This document shows positions 1 through 7,320 of a stretch of DNA of 9,769 nt, piece by piece. Source of the DNA: an uncultured Trueperaceae bacterium. GTDB lineage: Bacteria > Deinococcota > Deinococci > Deinococcales > Trueperaceae. The DNA lies in contig CALDPK010000021.1 of NCBI GenBank assembly GCA_937911855.1, forward strand, positions 1 to 9,769, given 5' to 3'. The position numbers and the translations under genes are program-made. Every line of letters starts with the position of its first letter. Position 1 is the first letter of the stretch. The notes beneath the pieces were generated by a model. It saw only the letters and a program-made list of their open reading frames with translations. It did not search any database and had not been told where the DNA came from.

Positions 1-780
1 CGCATGACCGTCTGCAACATGTCCATCGAAGGTGGCGCTCGTTGCGGTTACGTGAACCCCGACGACACCACGTTCGAGTACCTGCAGGGCCGCCCTTACT
101 CACCGCAGGGAGCAGCTTGGGACGAGGCAGTAGAACGCTGGCGGGCCGTCGCTTCCGACCCCGGCTGCGCTTACGATGACGTCGTCGTGATCGACGCTGC
201 AGACATAGAACCGACCGTGACCTGGGGCATCAACCCCGGTCAGGCCATCGCCATCAGCGAACTCATCCCCACTGTCGAAGGCAGCGCCCCGGAAGAACGC
301 GAGAACGTCGAGCTGGCACTCGCGCACATGAAGCTCCAGCCGGGCACGCCGATAGCCGGCACCAAGGTGGACGTGGCCTTCCTGGGTTCATGCACCAACG
401 GCAGGCTGTCGGACTTCATCGAAGCCGCCAGGTACCTCGAAGGACGCAAGGTCCACCCGTCGGTAACCGCCATAGCGGTGCCCGGTTCGACACTCGTCAA
501 GGAGGAGTGCGAGAAGCGCGGCATCGACAAGGTCTTCACCGACGCCGGCTTCGAATGGCGGGCCGCGGGCTGCAGCATGTGCCTGGCGATGAACCCCGAC
601 AAGCTCGTGGGTGATCAGCTCTGCGCCAGCAGCTCCAACCGGAACTTCATCGGCCGTCAGGGTTCAACCACCGGCCGCACCGTGCTCATGAGCCCGGTAA
701 TGGTCGCTGCAGCTGCGGTCACCGGCACGGTGAGCGACGCCCGCAGTGTGTTCGCTTCACAAGAAAGCGTGGTGGCCTGA
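1..780 (+). CDS. leuC: 3-isopropylmalate dehydratase large subunit LeuC, C-terminal part (5' end outside window)
   Basis: With LeuD this subunit isomerises 2-isopropylmalate to 3-isopropylmalate in cytoplasmic leucine synthesis. The frame is open from base 1, so about 259 C-terminal residues are visible of a family length near 470. The piece opens with the LeuC signature RMTVCNMSIEGGAR and continues with DDTTFEYLQGRP. The three [4Fe-4S] ligands are present: Cys in GSCTNGR (codon at 391-393) and both Cys of the CSMC motif (codons at 571-573 and 580-582). The end SSSNRNFIGRQG is also typical. GARCG replaces the commoner GARAG, which is minor. The stop is 1 nt before the leuD start, so the two subunits are surely cotranscribed. 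ATA codes for Ile three times here, as elsewhere in the leu-ilv block. Confidence 0.96.
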   Translation, partial: RMTVCNMSIEGGARCGYVNPDDTTFEYLQGRPYSPQGAAWDEAVERWRAVASDPGCAYDDVVVIDAADIEPTVTWGINPGQAIAISELIPTVEGSAPEERENVELALAHMKLQPGTPIAGTKVDVAFLGSCTNGRLSDFIEAARYLEGRKVHPSVTAIAVPGSTLVKEECEKRGIDKVFTDAGFEWRAAGCSMCLAMNPDKLVGDQLCASSSNRNFIGRQGSTTGRTVLMSPVMVAAAAVTGTVSDARSVFASQESVVA

Positions 781-781
781 C

Positions 782-1381
782 ATGGCACTCGAGAAGATAA
801 CGAACGTTCAGGGCACGGCAGTGTACGTGCCCGGCCACGACATCGACACCGACCGGATCATCCCGGCCCGCTACCTGCGCGCCGTCACCTTCGATGGCCT
901 GGGCGAGCATCTGTTCCGCGACGTGCGCTACGACGCCGAAGGCAATTTCCACGGCCGGCACCCCATTGACCGGCCCGAGCACCAGGGCGCCACGATCCTC
1001 ATAAGTGATTCCAACTTCGGCTGCGGTTCCAGCCGCGAACACGCGCCCCAGGCGATCTACCGCTGGGGCTTCCGGGCGGTCATCGCGGAAAGTTTCGCTG
1101 AGATATTCTTCGGCAACTCGACCACGCTCGGGATGCCGTGCGTGAGCCTGTCGGCTGCCGACATCAGGACGCTCACCACCGCGACGCGTGCTGACCCGTC
1201 ACTCGAGGTTGCCATCAACCTCGAGGACATGACGGTCACTGCCGGCACGCACACGTTCCAGGCCAGCATCGACGCCAGCACCCGCCGCTCGCTGCTGGAA
1301 GGACGCTGGGATCCGATCGCCGACCTGCTCGAAGCGGGCGACCTCCTGGCTGAACGTGAGCGCCAGCTCCCCTACCTCTGA
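782..1381 (+). CDS. leuD: 3-isopropylmalate dehydratase small subunit LeuD
   Basis: This is the swivelling small subunit that completes the aconitase-type active site of isopropylmalate isomerase. It has 199 residues, the usual size. Family motifs include the N-terminal HDIDTDRIIPARYL, then SNFGCGSSREHAPQA around residue 81 (the substrate-recognition loop), and AESFAEIFFGNS. The ATG at 782 is one base after the leuC stop and gives the expected N-terminus; an in-frame start at 746 inside leuC would only add an unrelated leader. The upstream ribosome site is weak, which fits coupling to leuC. The IPARYLRAVTFDGLGEH form resembles the LeuD of cyanobacteria and several other phyla more than that of E. 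coli (recalled resemblance, not searched). Confidence 0.96.
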   Translation: MALEKITNVQGTAVYVPGHDIDTDRIIPARYLRAVTFDGLGEHLFRDVRYDAEGNFHGRHPIDRPEHQGATILISDSNFGCGSSREHAPQAIYRWGFRAVIAESFAEIFFGNSTTLGMPCVSLSAADIRTLTTATRADPSLEVAINLEDMTVTAGTHTFQASIDASTRRSLLEGRWDPIADLLEAGDLLAERERQLPYL

Positions 1382-1424
1382 CCCCCGGCCGGACATCTCC
1401 GGCGGAAAGGCCCGTAACCAGAAC

Positions 1425-2507
1425 ATGAGTGAAAAGCACCGCCTGGCAGTATTGCCCGGCGATTACATAGGCCCGGAAGTGATCGGTTCCGCCCTCGAGG
1501 TACTGCGGGCGGCTGCCAGCACCAACGGTTTCAGCTTCGAAGAAGTGACCTTGCCGTTCGGCGGCAACGCCCTGGACAGCCACGGCACGCCCCTGCCCCA
1601 GGAGACCCTTGACGCCGTCGACACCTGCGACGCGGTGCTGATGGGCGCTGCCGGCGGACCGGTCGGTGACCACCCCTGGAACCGCCAGCCGCGCGAGAAG
1701 CGCGTGGAATCAGGCATCCTGGGACTGCGCCGCCACCTGGGCGTGTTCGCCAACCTCAGGCCGGTCAGCGTGTTCCCCGGCCTCGAGCACCTGTCACCGC
1801 TGCGCAGCGAAGTGGCCAGCGGCACCGACATGCTGATCATCCGCGAACTGACGGGCGGCATCTACTTCGGCAAGCCGAGTGAGAACGGCCGCGACCGCGG
1901 ACTTTCGACGATGGTGTACGAACGGCACGAAGTGGAGCGCATCGCCCGGGTGGCGTTCGAGACAGCCCGCGGCCGGCAGGGCCGGGTCATGAGCATCGAC
2001 AAGGCCAACGTGCTGGACGTCTCGCAGTTCTGGCGGGACGTCGTAGTTGGCATCCACGAGAGCGAGTTCCCGGACCTGACGCTGGACCACCTGTACGTGG
2101 ACAACGCCGCCATGCAGATAGTTCGTGACCCGCGCGCCTTCGACGTGATCGTGACCGGCAACCTGTTCGGAGACATCCTCTCGGACCTTGCAGCGGTTAT
2201 TCCCGGTTCGCTGGGGCTGCTGCCTTCGGCGAGCCTGGGCGGCAGCATCGGCCTGTTCGAACCGGTGCACGGCAGCGCACCCGACATAGCCGGTACAGAC
2301 AGTGCCAACCCGGTTGCAACCATCCTGAGCGCAGCCATGCTGCTGCGCCACTCATGGGAACTGCCCGAGGCAGCGGCGCAGGTCGAAGCGGCAGTTCAGG
2401 CTGCCCTGGCGAGCCATCCGACCCGGGACCTTGGCGGCAGCGCCGGCACCCGTGAATTCACTGACCAGGTACTCCACAATCTTGAAAGTTCGGCGGTAAC
2501 AGCATGA
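1425..2507 (+). CDS. leuB: 3-isopropylmalate dehydrogenase LeuB
   Basis: LeuB oxidatively decarboxylates 3-isopropylmalate with NAD+ to 2-oxoisocaproate, the third leucine-specific step. The 360 residues match the family. Visible landmarks are the N-terminal LPGDYIGPEV, substrate-binding arginines in LRRHLGVFANLRPV, IIRELTGGIYFG, the catalytic Lys of DKANVL (about residue 193), VDNAAMQIV (Asp about 226), FGDILSD for Mg2+ binding, LLPSASLG, and the NAD-binding LFEPVHGSAPDIAG. I chose the ATG at 1425 because the protein then begins right at the first beta strand (MSEKHRLAVLPGD). A GTG at 1356 in the same frame would overlap leuD and add 23 unconserved residues. A GGAAAGG stretch lies about 14 nt upstream, which is rather distant. 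The stop overlaps the ilvD start as ATGA. Confidence 0.96.
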   Translation: MSEKHRLAVLPGDYIGPEVIGSALEVLRAAASTNGFSFEEVTLPFGGNALDSHGTPLPQETLDAVDTCDAVLMGAAGGPVGDHPWNRQPREKRVESGILGLRRHLGVFANLRPVSVFPGLEHLSPLRSEVASGTDMLIIRELTGGIYFGKPSENGRDRGLSTMVYERHEVERIARVAFETARGRQGRVMSIDKANVLDVSQFWRDVVVGIHESEFPDLTLDHLYVDNAAMQIVRDPRAFDVIVTGNLFGDILSDLAAVIPGSLGLLPSASLGGSIGLFEPVHGSAPDIAGTDSANPVATILSAAMLLRHSWELPEAAAQVEAAVQAALASHPTRDLGGSAGTREFTDQVLHNLESSAVTA

Positions 2508-4174
2508 GCAAACGGCGCAGCACGGCAATCCACGAAGGGGTGCAGCGGGCACCCAACCGCGCGATGATGCGGGCAGTCGGCTTCGAGGACGAGGATTTCA
2601 ACAAGCCGATAGTGGCGATAGCCAACGGGCACAGCAACATCACCCCCTGCAACTCAGGCCTGGACCGGCTGGCGACGGCAGCTTCAGACGCCATCCGCGA
2701 GGCCGGTGCGATGCCGCAGACGTTCGGCACCATCACCATCTCGGACGGGATCAGCATGGGCACTGAAGGCATGAAACTGAGCCTCGTGTCCCGCGAAGTG
2801 ATCGCCGATTCCATCGAGACGGTATGCCGCGGCCAGTCGATGGACGGCCTGGTGACCGTAGCCGGCTGTGACAAGAACATGCCCGGCGCGATGATCGGCA
2901 TCGCCCGGCTGAACATCCCCGCCATCCTCATCTACGGCGGCACCATCAAACCCGGCAAGCTGGACGGCAAGGACCTGACGCTGGTGAGCGTGTTCGAGGC
3001 AGTCGGCCAGTACAGTGCCGGCCGCATCCCGATGGAGACGCTCAAGGCAGTGGAAACCCACGCCTGCCCCGGCAGCGGCTCCTGCGGCGGCATGTACACG
3101 GCCAACACCATGTCGAGCGCCATCGAGGCAATGGGAATGGCCATGCCCTACTCGTCGACTGTTGCCAACCCCGACCAGGAAGCCGTGACGGGCGCCGCAG
3201 CTGCAGCGCGCCAGGTCGTCAAATTGATCGAGATGGACCTGACCCCCAGCAAGATCATGACGCGTGAAGCGTTCGAGAACGCGATCACCGTGGTCATGGC
3301 GACCGGCGGCAGCACCAACGCGGTGCTGCACCTGCTGGCCATCGCCCACGCGATGGGTGTGGAACTGAGCATCGACGATTTCGAAGAGATTCGCCGCCGC
3401 ACCCCGCTGTTCTGCGACCTGAAGCCGAGCGGCGAGTACGTAGCCACCGACCTGCACGAGGCTGGCGGCACGCCCCAGGTCATGAAGATGCTGCTCAAGG
3501 CCGGCCTGCTGCACGGTGACTGTATGACGGTGACCGGCAGGACCGTCGCCGAGAACCTCGCTGACGTACCTGACGAGCCGCCCGCCGGTCAGCAGGTGAT
3601 CCTGAAGTTCGATCAGCCCAAGACCCCGCAGGGACACCTGGCCATCCTGCGCGGCAACCTGGCCCCCGAAGGGTCGGTCGCCAAGACCAGCGGCGTCGGC
3701 ACTCCCGTCATCACCGGCCCGGCGCGCGTGTTCGAGAGCGAAGAAGACGCACTGGACGCGATCCTGGCCCAGCAGATCCTGGCCGGCGACATCGTGGTCA
3801 TCCGCAACGAGGGCCCCGTTGGTGGTCCCGGCATGCGCGAGATGCTTGCGCCGACCAGCGCGCTGGTCGGTCAGGGACTTGGCGAGTCCGTCGGCCTCAT
3901 CACTGACGGCCGTTTCTCCGGCGGCAGCTACGGCCTGGTGGTCGGGCACGTTGCGCCTGAAGCGGCGACCGGTGGGCCCATCGGCCTGGTCCGGGAGGGC
4001 GACCTCATAACCATCGACGCGACAAAGAACCTGCTTCAGCTGGAGGTTCCTGAGGACGAGCTTGAGCGCCGGCGCGCCGCCTGGCAGCCGCCGGAGCCGC
4101 GCTACACTTCGGGTGTGCTTTCCAAGTACGCCCGCCAGGTGTCGAGCGCCGCCAAGGGCGCAGTCACCGACTGA
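2504..4174 (+). CDS. ilvD: dihydroxy-acid dehydratase IlvD
   Basis: IlvD dehydrates 2,3-dihydroxy-isovalerate and 2,3-dihydroxy-3-methylvalerate to the keto acids used for valine, leucine and isoleucine. It has 556 residues, the shorter form of the family. Three conserved cysteines sit at about 49 (ITPCNSG), 122 (GCDKNMPG) and 194 (CPGSGSCGG), the ligand set of the Fe-S cluster. From this length class a [2Fe-2S] cluster is more likely than the oxygen-labile [4Fe-4S] type, but that is inference. ISDGISMG, GTIKPG, ATGGSTNAVLH and the C-terminal TDGRFSGGSYG complete the signature. The ATG lies inside the leuB stop (ATGA), so translation is probably coupled. It supplies the 2-oxoisovalerate that feeds the leucine branch encoded just upstream, so the grouping makes metabolic sense. 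Confidence 0.97.
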   Translation: MSKRRSTAIHEGVQRAPNRAMMRAVGFEDEDFNKPIVAIANGHSNITPCNSGLDRLATAASDAIREAGAMPQTFGTITISDGISMGTEGMKLSLVSREVIADSIETVCRGQSMDGLVTVAGCDKNMPGAMIGIARLNIPAILIYGGTIKPGKLDGKDLTLVSVFEAVGQYSAGRIPMETLKAVETHACPGSGSCGGMYTANTMSSAIEAMGMAMPYSSTVANPDQEAVTGAAAAARQVVKLIEMDLTPSKIMTREAFENAITVVMATGGSTNAVLHLLAIAHAMGVELSIDDFEEIRRRTPLFCDLKPSGEYVATDLHEAGGTPQVMKMLLKAGLLHGDCMTVTGRTVAENLADVPDEPPAGQQVILKFDQPKTPQGHLAILRGNLAPEGSVAKTSGVGTPVITGPARVFESEEDALDAILAQQILAGDIVVIRNEGPVGGPGMREMLAPTSALVGQGLGESVGLITDGRFSGGSYGLVVGHVAPEAATGGPIGLVREGDLITIDATKNLLQLEVPEDELERRRAAWQPPEPRYTSGVLSKYARQVSSAAKGAVTD

Positions 4175-4186
4175 GCAGGCACCTGC

Positions 4187-4193
4187 AGGAGGT
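4187..4193 (+). promoter_or_regulatory. strong Shine-Dalgarno site of the ThuA-like gene
   Basis: AGGAGGT lies 4 nt before the ATG at 4198, inside the 23-nt gap after ilvD. It is the clearest ribosome site in the + strand cluster. It fixes the start and suggests that this gene is translated independently although probably on the ilvD transcript. Confidence 0.75.
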
Positions 4194-4197
4194 CCGC

Positions 4198-4953
4198 ATG
4201 CCCCGAATAACGATCTTCAACGAGTTCCGCCACGAACGGCAGGATGAGCGGGTCGCCGCCCTGTACCCGGACGGCATCCACAGGACGCTCGAGGATGCGA
4301 TCCGCGCGCAGTTCGCAGCCGCAGGCACGGATGCTGACCTGACGGTCCGCAGCGCACTGCTGGACGATGACGATCACGGCCTCAGCGAAGAAGTGCTGTC
4401 CGCCACCGACACGCTTATCTGGTGGGCGCACCTGGCTCACGATGAAGTCAGCGATGAGGTGGCGGAGCGCGTGCAGCAGGCGGTGCTGTCAGGCATGGGC
4501 CTGATAGTCCTGCATTCAGCACATTTCAGCAAACCGTTCCGCAGGCTGATGGGCACCAACTGCTCGCTGCACTGGCGTGAGGGTGACGACTCGGAACGCC
4601 TCTGGAACCTGCAGCCCGCCCATCCGATACTGGACGGGATACCAGAATCAATCGAGCTGGAACGCGAGGAGATGTACGGGGAGCGCTTCGACATTCCCGA
4701 GCCGGATGAACTGCTGATGCTCAGCTGGTTCAGTGGCGGCGAGGTGTTCCGCAGCCTGTGTACCTGGCAGCGCGGGCACGGCAAGGTCGTCTACTTCCGG
4801 CCCGGGCACGAGACTTTCCCGACTTATCACAACCAGCACGTGCTCAGGATCATCGGCAACGCGGCCTCGTGGGCTGCGCGCAGGCTTGACCGGCCTACTG
4901 CTGACGCTCCGAACCGGAAGGTTTCGCCTGAGGCTCAGCTGCGCGGGAGCTGA
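4198..4953 (+). CDS. ThuA-like domain protein (trehalose-utilisation family)
   Basis: The 251 residues are covered by a ThuA-like, glutamine-amidotransferase-fold domain. The N-terminus RITIFNEFRHERQDERVAAL and YPDGIHRTLEDAI are typical. They are followed by LIWWAHLAHDEVSDEV, LIVLHSAHFSKPFRRLMGT, HPILDGIP, the EEMYGERF segment, and near the C-terminus GHGKVVYFRPGHETFPTY. No signal peptide or membrane segment is visible, so it should be cytoplasmic. ThuA of rhizobia is linked to trehalose and related disaccharide use, but most homologues have no assigned reaction, so I give no gene symbol. It follows ilvD by 23 nt and is probably on that transcript, though nothing in it suggests a role in branched-chain amino acid synthesis. 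Its last 19 nt overlap the convergent ispE. Four ATA codons match leuC-ilvD. Confidence 0.88.
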   Translation: MPRITIFNEFRHERQDERVAALYPDGIHRTLEDAIRAQFAAAGTDADLTVRSALLDDDDHGLSEEVLSATDTLIWWAHLAHDEVSDEVAERVQQAVLSGMGLIVLHSAHFSKPFRRLMGTNCSLHWREGDDSERLWNLQPAHPILDGIPESIELEREEMYGERFDIPEPDELLMLSWFSGGEVFRSLCTWQRGHGKVVYFRPGHETFPTYHNQHVLRIIGNAASWAARRLDRPTADAPNRKVSPEAQLRGS

Positions 4954-5795
4954 CCTCCCACAGAATCCACAGCGAGCCACCAGTCGGGCCGCCGGGCGGA
5001 GATCGCCTCCCGCTTCGCCTGATCCTCATCTTCAGCCAGGCCGAAGGCTGTGCTGCCCGAGCCGCTCATCAGAACGCCCTGCAGTCCTTCTGCCCGCAGT
5101 TCACTCAGCACTTCCCGGATTTCCGGCACTTCGCGGGTCACCCCGGCCTGCAGGGCGTTCTGCCAGCGTGGTTCTTCCCCTGCTACAAGTGCGTCAACGA
5201 TCCGCTGCACCGGCTGCCGGCGCGAGAAGTTCTGCAGCCACGCGAAGGCGTCAGCAGCTGACACCGGCACCAGCGGGTTGGCAAGCACCAGGTGTCGCAG
5301 CGGCAGTTCCAGCGCGGTAAGGCGTTCGCCGCGCCCGCGTCCGTGAGCAGCGGGGGCGCCAAGAAGCATGAAAGGCACGTCCGAACCCAGGCGCTGCGCC
5401 ATGGCGGGCAGGCCCGCTCCCTCAGCTTCCGCGGGGTACAGCCGGGCCAGCAGGCGCAACGCCGCAGCGGCGTCGGCTGAGCCACCGCCAAGTCCGGCGG
5501 CCAGCGGGATGCGCTTCGTAAGCCGGAAGTGTGCTCCGCCGGCGCCCGTCTGGGCTGCGAACTCTGCGGCTGCCCTGAGCACCAGGTTGTCCTCCACCTG
5601 CAAGGTTTCGGCTCCCGGCAGGCCTGGGTCCGCCTGGATGTCCAGCGTGAAACCGCTGTCTGCAGTTTCCGCGTACAGTTCGTCCGCCAGGGTCAGCCGG
5701 GCGAAGATCGTGTCGAGCTCGTGGAATCCGTCGCCCCGGCGGGCGGTGACGGCCAGTCCCAGGTTGACTTTGGCGAAGGCAGTCTCGCTGATCAC
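4935..5795 (-). CDS. ispE: 4-diphosphocytidyl-2-C-methyl-D-erythritol kinase IspE
   Basis: IspE phosphorylates CDP-methylerythritol with ATP in the MEP route to isoprenoid precursors. The 286 residues show the three GHMP-kinase motifs in order: AKVNLGL with the conserved Lys at residue 9, IPLAAGLGGGSADAA (about 96-110) as the glycine-rich ATP loop, and VLMSGSGSTAFG near 241-252. The catalytic Asp is in LGSDVPF at about residue 139. DGFHELDTIFA is the usual substrate-side segment. The start is GTG at 5795, read inside the ispD stop as GTGA, with a strong GGGAGGAG about 5-12 nt upstream. A start at GTG gives exactly the conserved N-terminus. The 3' end overlaps the ThuA-like gene by 19 nt in convergent orientation, which leaves no spacer for a terminator. 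Confidence 0.96.
   Translation of the reverse strand: MISETAFAKVNLGLAVTARRGDGFHELDTIFARLTLADELYAETADSGFTLDIQADPGLPGAETLQVEDNLVLRAAAEFAAQTGAGGAHFRLTKRIPLAAGLGGGSADAAAALRLLARLYPAEAEGAGLPAMAQRLGSDVPFMLLGAPAAHGRGRGERLTALELPLRHLVLANPLVPVSAADAFAWLQNFSRRQPVQRIVDALVAGEEPRWQNALQAGVTREVPEIREVLSELRAEGLQGVLMSGSGSTAFGLAEDEDQAKREAISARRPDWWLAVDSVGGQLPRS
4945..4959. terminator. weak 5-bp hairpin at the convergent gene end
   Basis: GGGAG and CTCCC flank a 5-nt loop across the stop of the ThuA-like gene. No T run follows on either side, so an intrinsic terminator is not shown. I list it because it is the only inverted repeat I noticed where two convergent transcripts must end. Confidence 0.15.
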
Positions 5796-6448
5796 GGGTT
5801 CTCCTCCCAGCCTGCCGCCATCACCTCAGCAAGCTTCAGGTCTTCCGGGTGCGTGATCTTGAGCAGCCAGGGGCTGCCCGTCACCAGCTGCACGGGAACT
5901 CCAAGCCGGCGTACGAGCGCCGCGTCGTCCGTGGCAAAGAACCGGTCGGCAGTGGCTTGGTCGTGCGCTTCAAGCAGCAGCTGGCGCCGGAACGCCTGGG
6001 GTGTCTGTATCAGGGCCAGCTGTTCCCGGTCGACGTTACGGCCGCTTGAGCGCTCTATCAGCGTGTCGGCGACCGGCAGGCTGGCAGTGGCAGCGCCGTT
6101 CTCGGCAGCTGCCTGCAGTACGCGGGTCGCGACCTCTGTGGGGAGGAACGGCCGGGCAGCATCGTGGACCACGACGAGCTCGGCCGATGCGGCCTGAACC
6201 AGCAGCCTCACCGTTTCCTGCCGGTCAGCTCCGCCGGTTATCACCCTTGCAGCTGGCAGTTCATCCCTGACAGCTGCTTCGAAGCCGGCGGGTGCTGCCA
6301 CGATGATCTCATCCGTCACCCCGGAGAGGGCGGACGCTGCCCAGGCGAGCAGGCTTCTTCCCCGCAGCCGAACCAGTCCCTTGGGTCCCTTGCCCAGCCG
6401 TTCGCCGAGGCCCGCGGCTGGCAGGAGTGCGGCGCTGCTGACGCTCAG
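5792..6448 (-). CDS. ispD: 2-C-methyl-D-erythritol 4-phosphate cytidylyltransferase IspD (probable CTG start)
   Basis: IspD joins CTP and methylerythritol phosphate to CDP-methylerythritol, the step before IspE. Motifs in order from the proposed start are ALLPAAGLGERLGKGPKG (conserved Arg 17 and Lys 23 of the CTP site), GGADRQETV, VVVHDAARPF, LIQTPQAF, ATDDAALVRRLG and LKITHPEDL. The length is 218 residues, slightly below the usual 225-240. The frame is open upstream only to a stop at 6569-6571, and no ATG, GTG or TTG lies between that stop and the PAAG motif. The CTG at 6448-6446 overlaps the upstream stop as CTGA, like the ATGA and GTGA junctions nearby, so I take it as start. The first canonical start, GTG at 6319, would lose the nucleotide loop. 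PKG in place of the usual PKQ, one residue fewer between Arg 17 and Lys 23, and LLKIT in place of NIKIT are unusual. Confidence 0.9.
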   Translation of the reverse strand: MSVSSAALLPAAGLGERLGKGPKGLVRLRGRSLLAWAASALSGVTDEIIVAAPAGFEAAVRDELPAARVITGGADRQETVRLLVQAASAELVVVHDAARPFLPTEVATRVLQAAAENGAATASLPVADTLIERSSGRNVDREQLALIQTPQAFRRQLLLEAHDQATADRFFATDDAALVRRLGVPVQLVTGSPWLLKITHPEDLKLAEVMAAGWEENP

Positions 6449-7167
6449 AGCAGGAGTCGCAGCGGGTTGGCGAGCAGCTCGCTGGCCACCTGCAGGAACC
6501 GTGCGCCCTCCTTGATGTCGAAGTGACCGGACAGGGTGAGTGTGCTGCGGAAGCTGCCGGTTCCTTCGTCATGCAGTATGCGGCCCAGGCTCAGCATGGG
6601 TACGCCCAGATCAAGGATCGCTTCGTCCACTTCCAGTCCCGACATGTCTGCGACCGCAAGTGCCAGTGATTCGCGGGCAGAGTCGCCCGCCTGGCCGCCG
6701 TCACTCACGTGCTGCAGCTGCTGTGCCAGCGACCTGAAGCCGTTGCCGGCGCCCGTTACGAGCTCGATTCCGGCATCGGTTATGACGGCAGCAGCGATCT
6801 CGCTGTCGGAGCCTGCGAACAGACCGGTCTCGGCTGCCGCGCGGCGTGCGCCCCGCAGCAGGAAGGCCAGGGCCGAGATGCTTTCCCCGCCCGAGATCTC
6901 GCTGCCGACGAGCGCCTGTGCCTCGCTGAGCTGGCTCACGTCCAGCTGCCGCCTCAGCAGGTTGCCGAAGTCAGCCAGCGGCAGGGCCGCAGGGCCTTCG
7001 GCACTGACGGCGGGAACAGCGACCGGCTCTGCCGGCGGCTCGGGATCGTCCGGGGGCACGGGGCCGTCACCGGGCGGATTGAATACGGCGGAGCCGTCGC
7101 AGGCAGCGAGCGCCAGCGCGGCCCAGGGGAGAAGAAAGATCCTGCCGAGGCGATTGGAATTGTGCAT
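6445..7167 (-). CDS. unrecognised lipoprotein, first gene of the ispD-ispE unit
   Basis: The 240-residue product starts with a lipoprotein signal: charged NRLGR, a hydrophobic stretch, then the lipobox LAAC with the modified Cys at residue 23. The next residue is Asp, which in E. coli favours retention in the inner membrane. A proline- and acid-rich linker follows (about residues 30-50). The rest is mostly helical-looking and rich in Ala, Leu, Ser and Gly, with ESISALAFLLRGARR, FRSLAQQLQHVSD and a C-terminal LLANPLRLLL. I do not recognise the family; it is not an obvious LolB, the lipoprotein often found next to ispE in gammaproteobacteria. The ATG at 7167 puts the lipobox at a normal distance; one at 7230 would give a leader of more than 40 residues. 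Its stop overlaps the proposed ispD start (CTGA), so the two are likely cotranslated. Two ATA codons agree with block A. Confidence 0.75.
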   Translation of the reverse strand: MHNSNRLGRIFLLPWAALALAACDGSAVFNPPGDGPVPPDDPEPPAEPVAVPAVSAEGPAALPLADFGNLLRRQLDVSQLSEAQALVGSEISGGESISALAFLLRGARRAAAETGLFAGSDSEIAAAVITDAGIELVTGAGNGFRSLAQQLQHVSDGGQAGDSARESLALAVADMSGLEVDEAILDLGVPMLSLGRILHDEGTGSFRSTLTLSGHFDIKEGARFLQVASELLANPLRLLL

Positions 7168-7320
7168 CGTGCGACCCAGGGCGATGTATGGCTCCAGCGT
7201 AATGGACCGCCTCGGCGGGGAAAAGTGCATGTGAACGGCGGCCCCGCGGAGGCGCAAGCGGTGCCGGGCGCTCCATTTGCGGTAAAGTCGGCCAGGATCC
7301 AACCAGGGAGAGGCCTGCCG
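7168..7320. other. intergenic gap between divergent lipoprotein and M20 genes
   Basis: This 153-nt gap should hold promoters in both directions, but I see no convincing -35/-10 pair for either. TAAAGT at 7283-7288 is a possible -10 for the M20 gene without a fitting -35. A small GC palindrome (CCGCC-TC-GGCGG, 7207-7218) has no evident role. AGGGAGAGG at 7305-7313 is a good ribosome site 7 nt before the M20 ATG. Long open frames cross the gap on both strands, but these are by-products of high GC content. If the window is chimeric at block A/B, the joint lies here or very near. Confidence 0.5.

Noticed and set aside
1356..1424. An upstream GTG start for leuB at 1356
   Set aside because: It overlaps leuD and adds 23 residues with no family similarity, whereas 1425 begins at the conserved first strand.
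2684..3949. A 421-codon - strand frame inside ilvD
   Set aside because: It is the mirror of an ilvD reading frame and is biased to His, Gly, Ala and Val with no recognisable motif.
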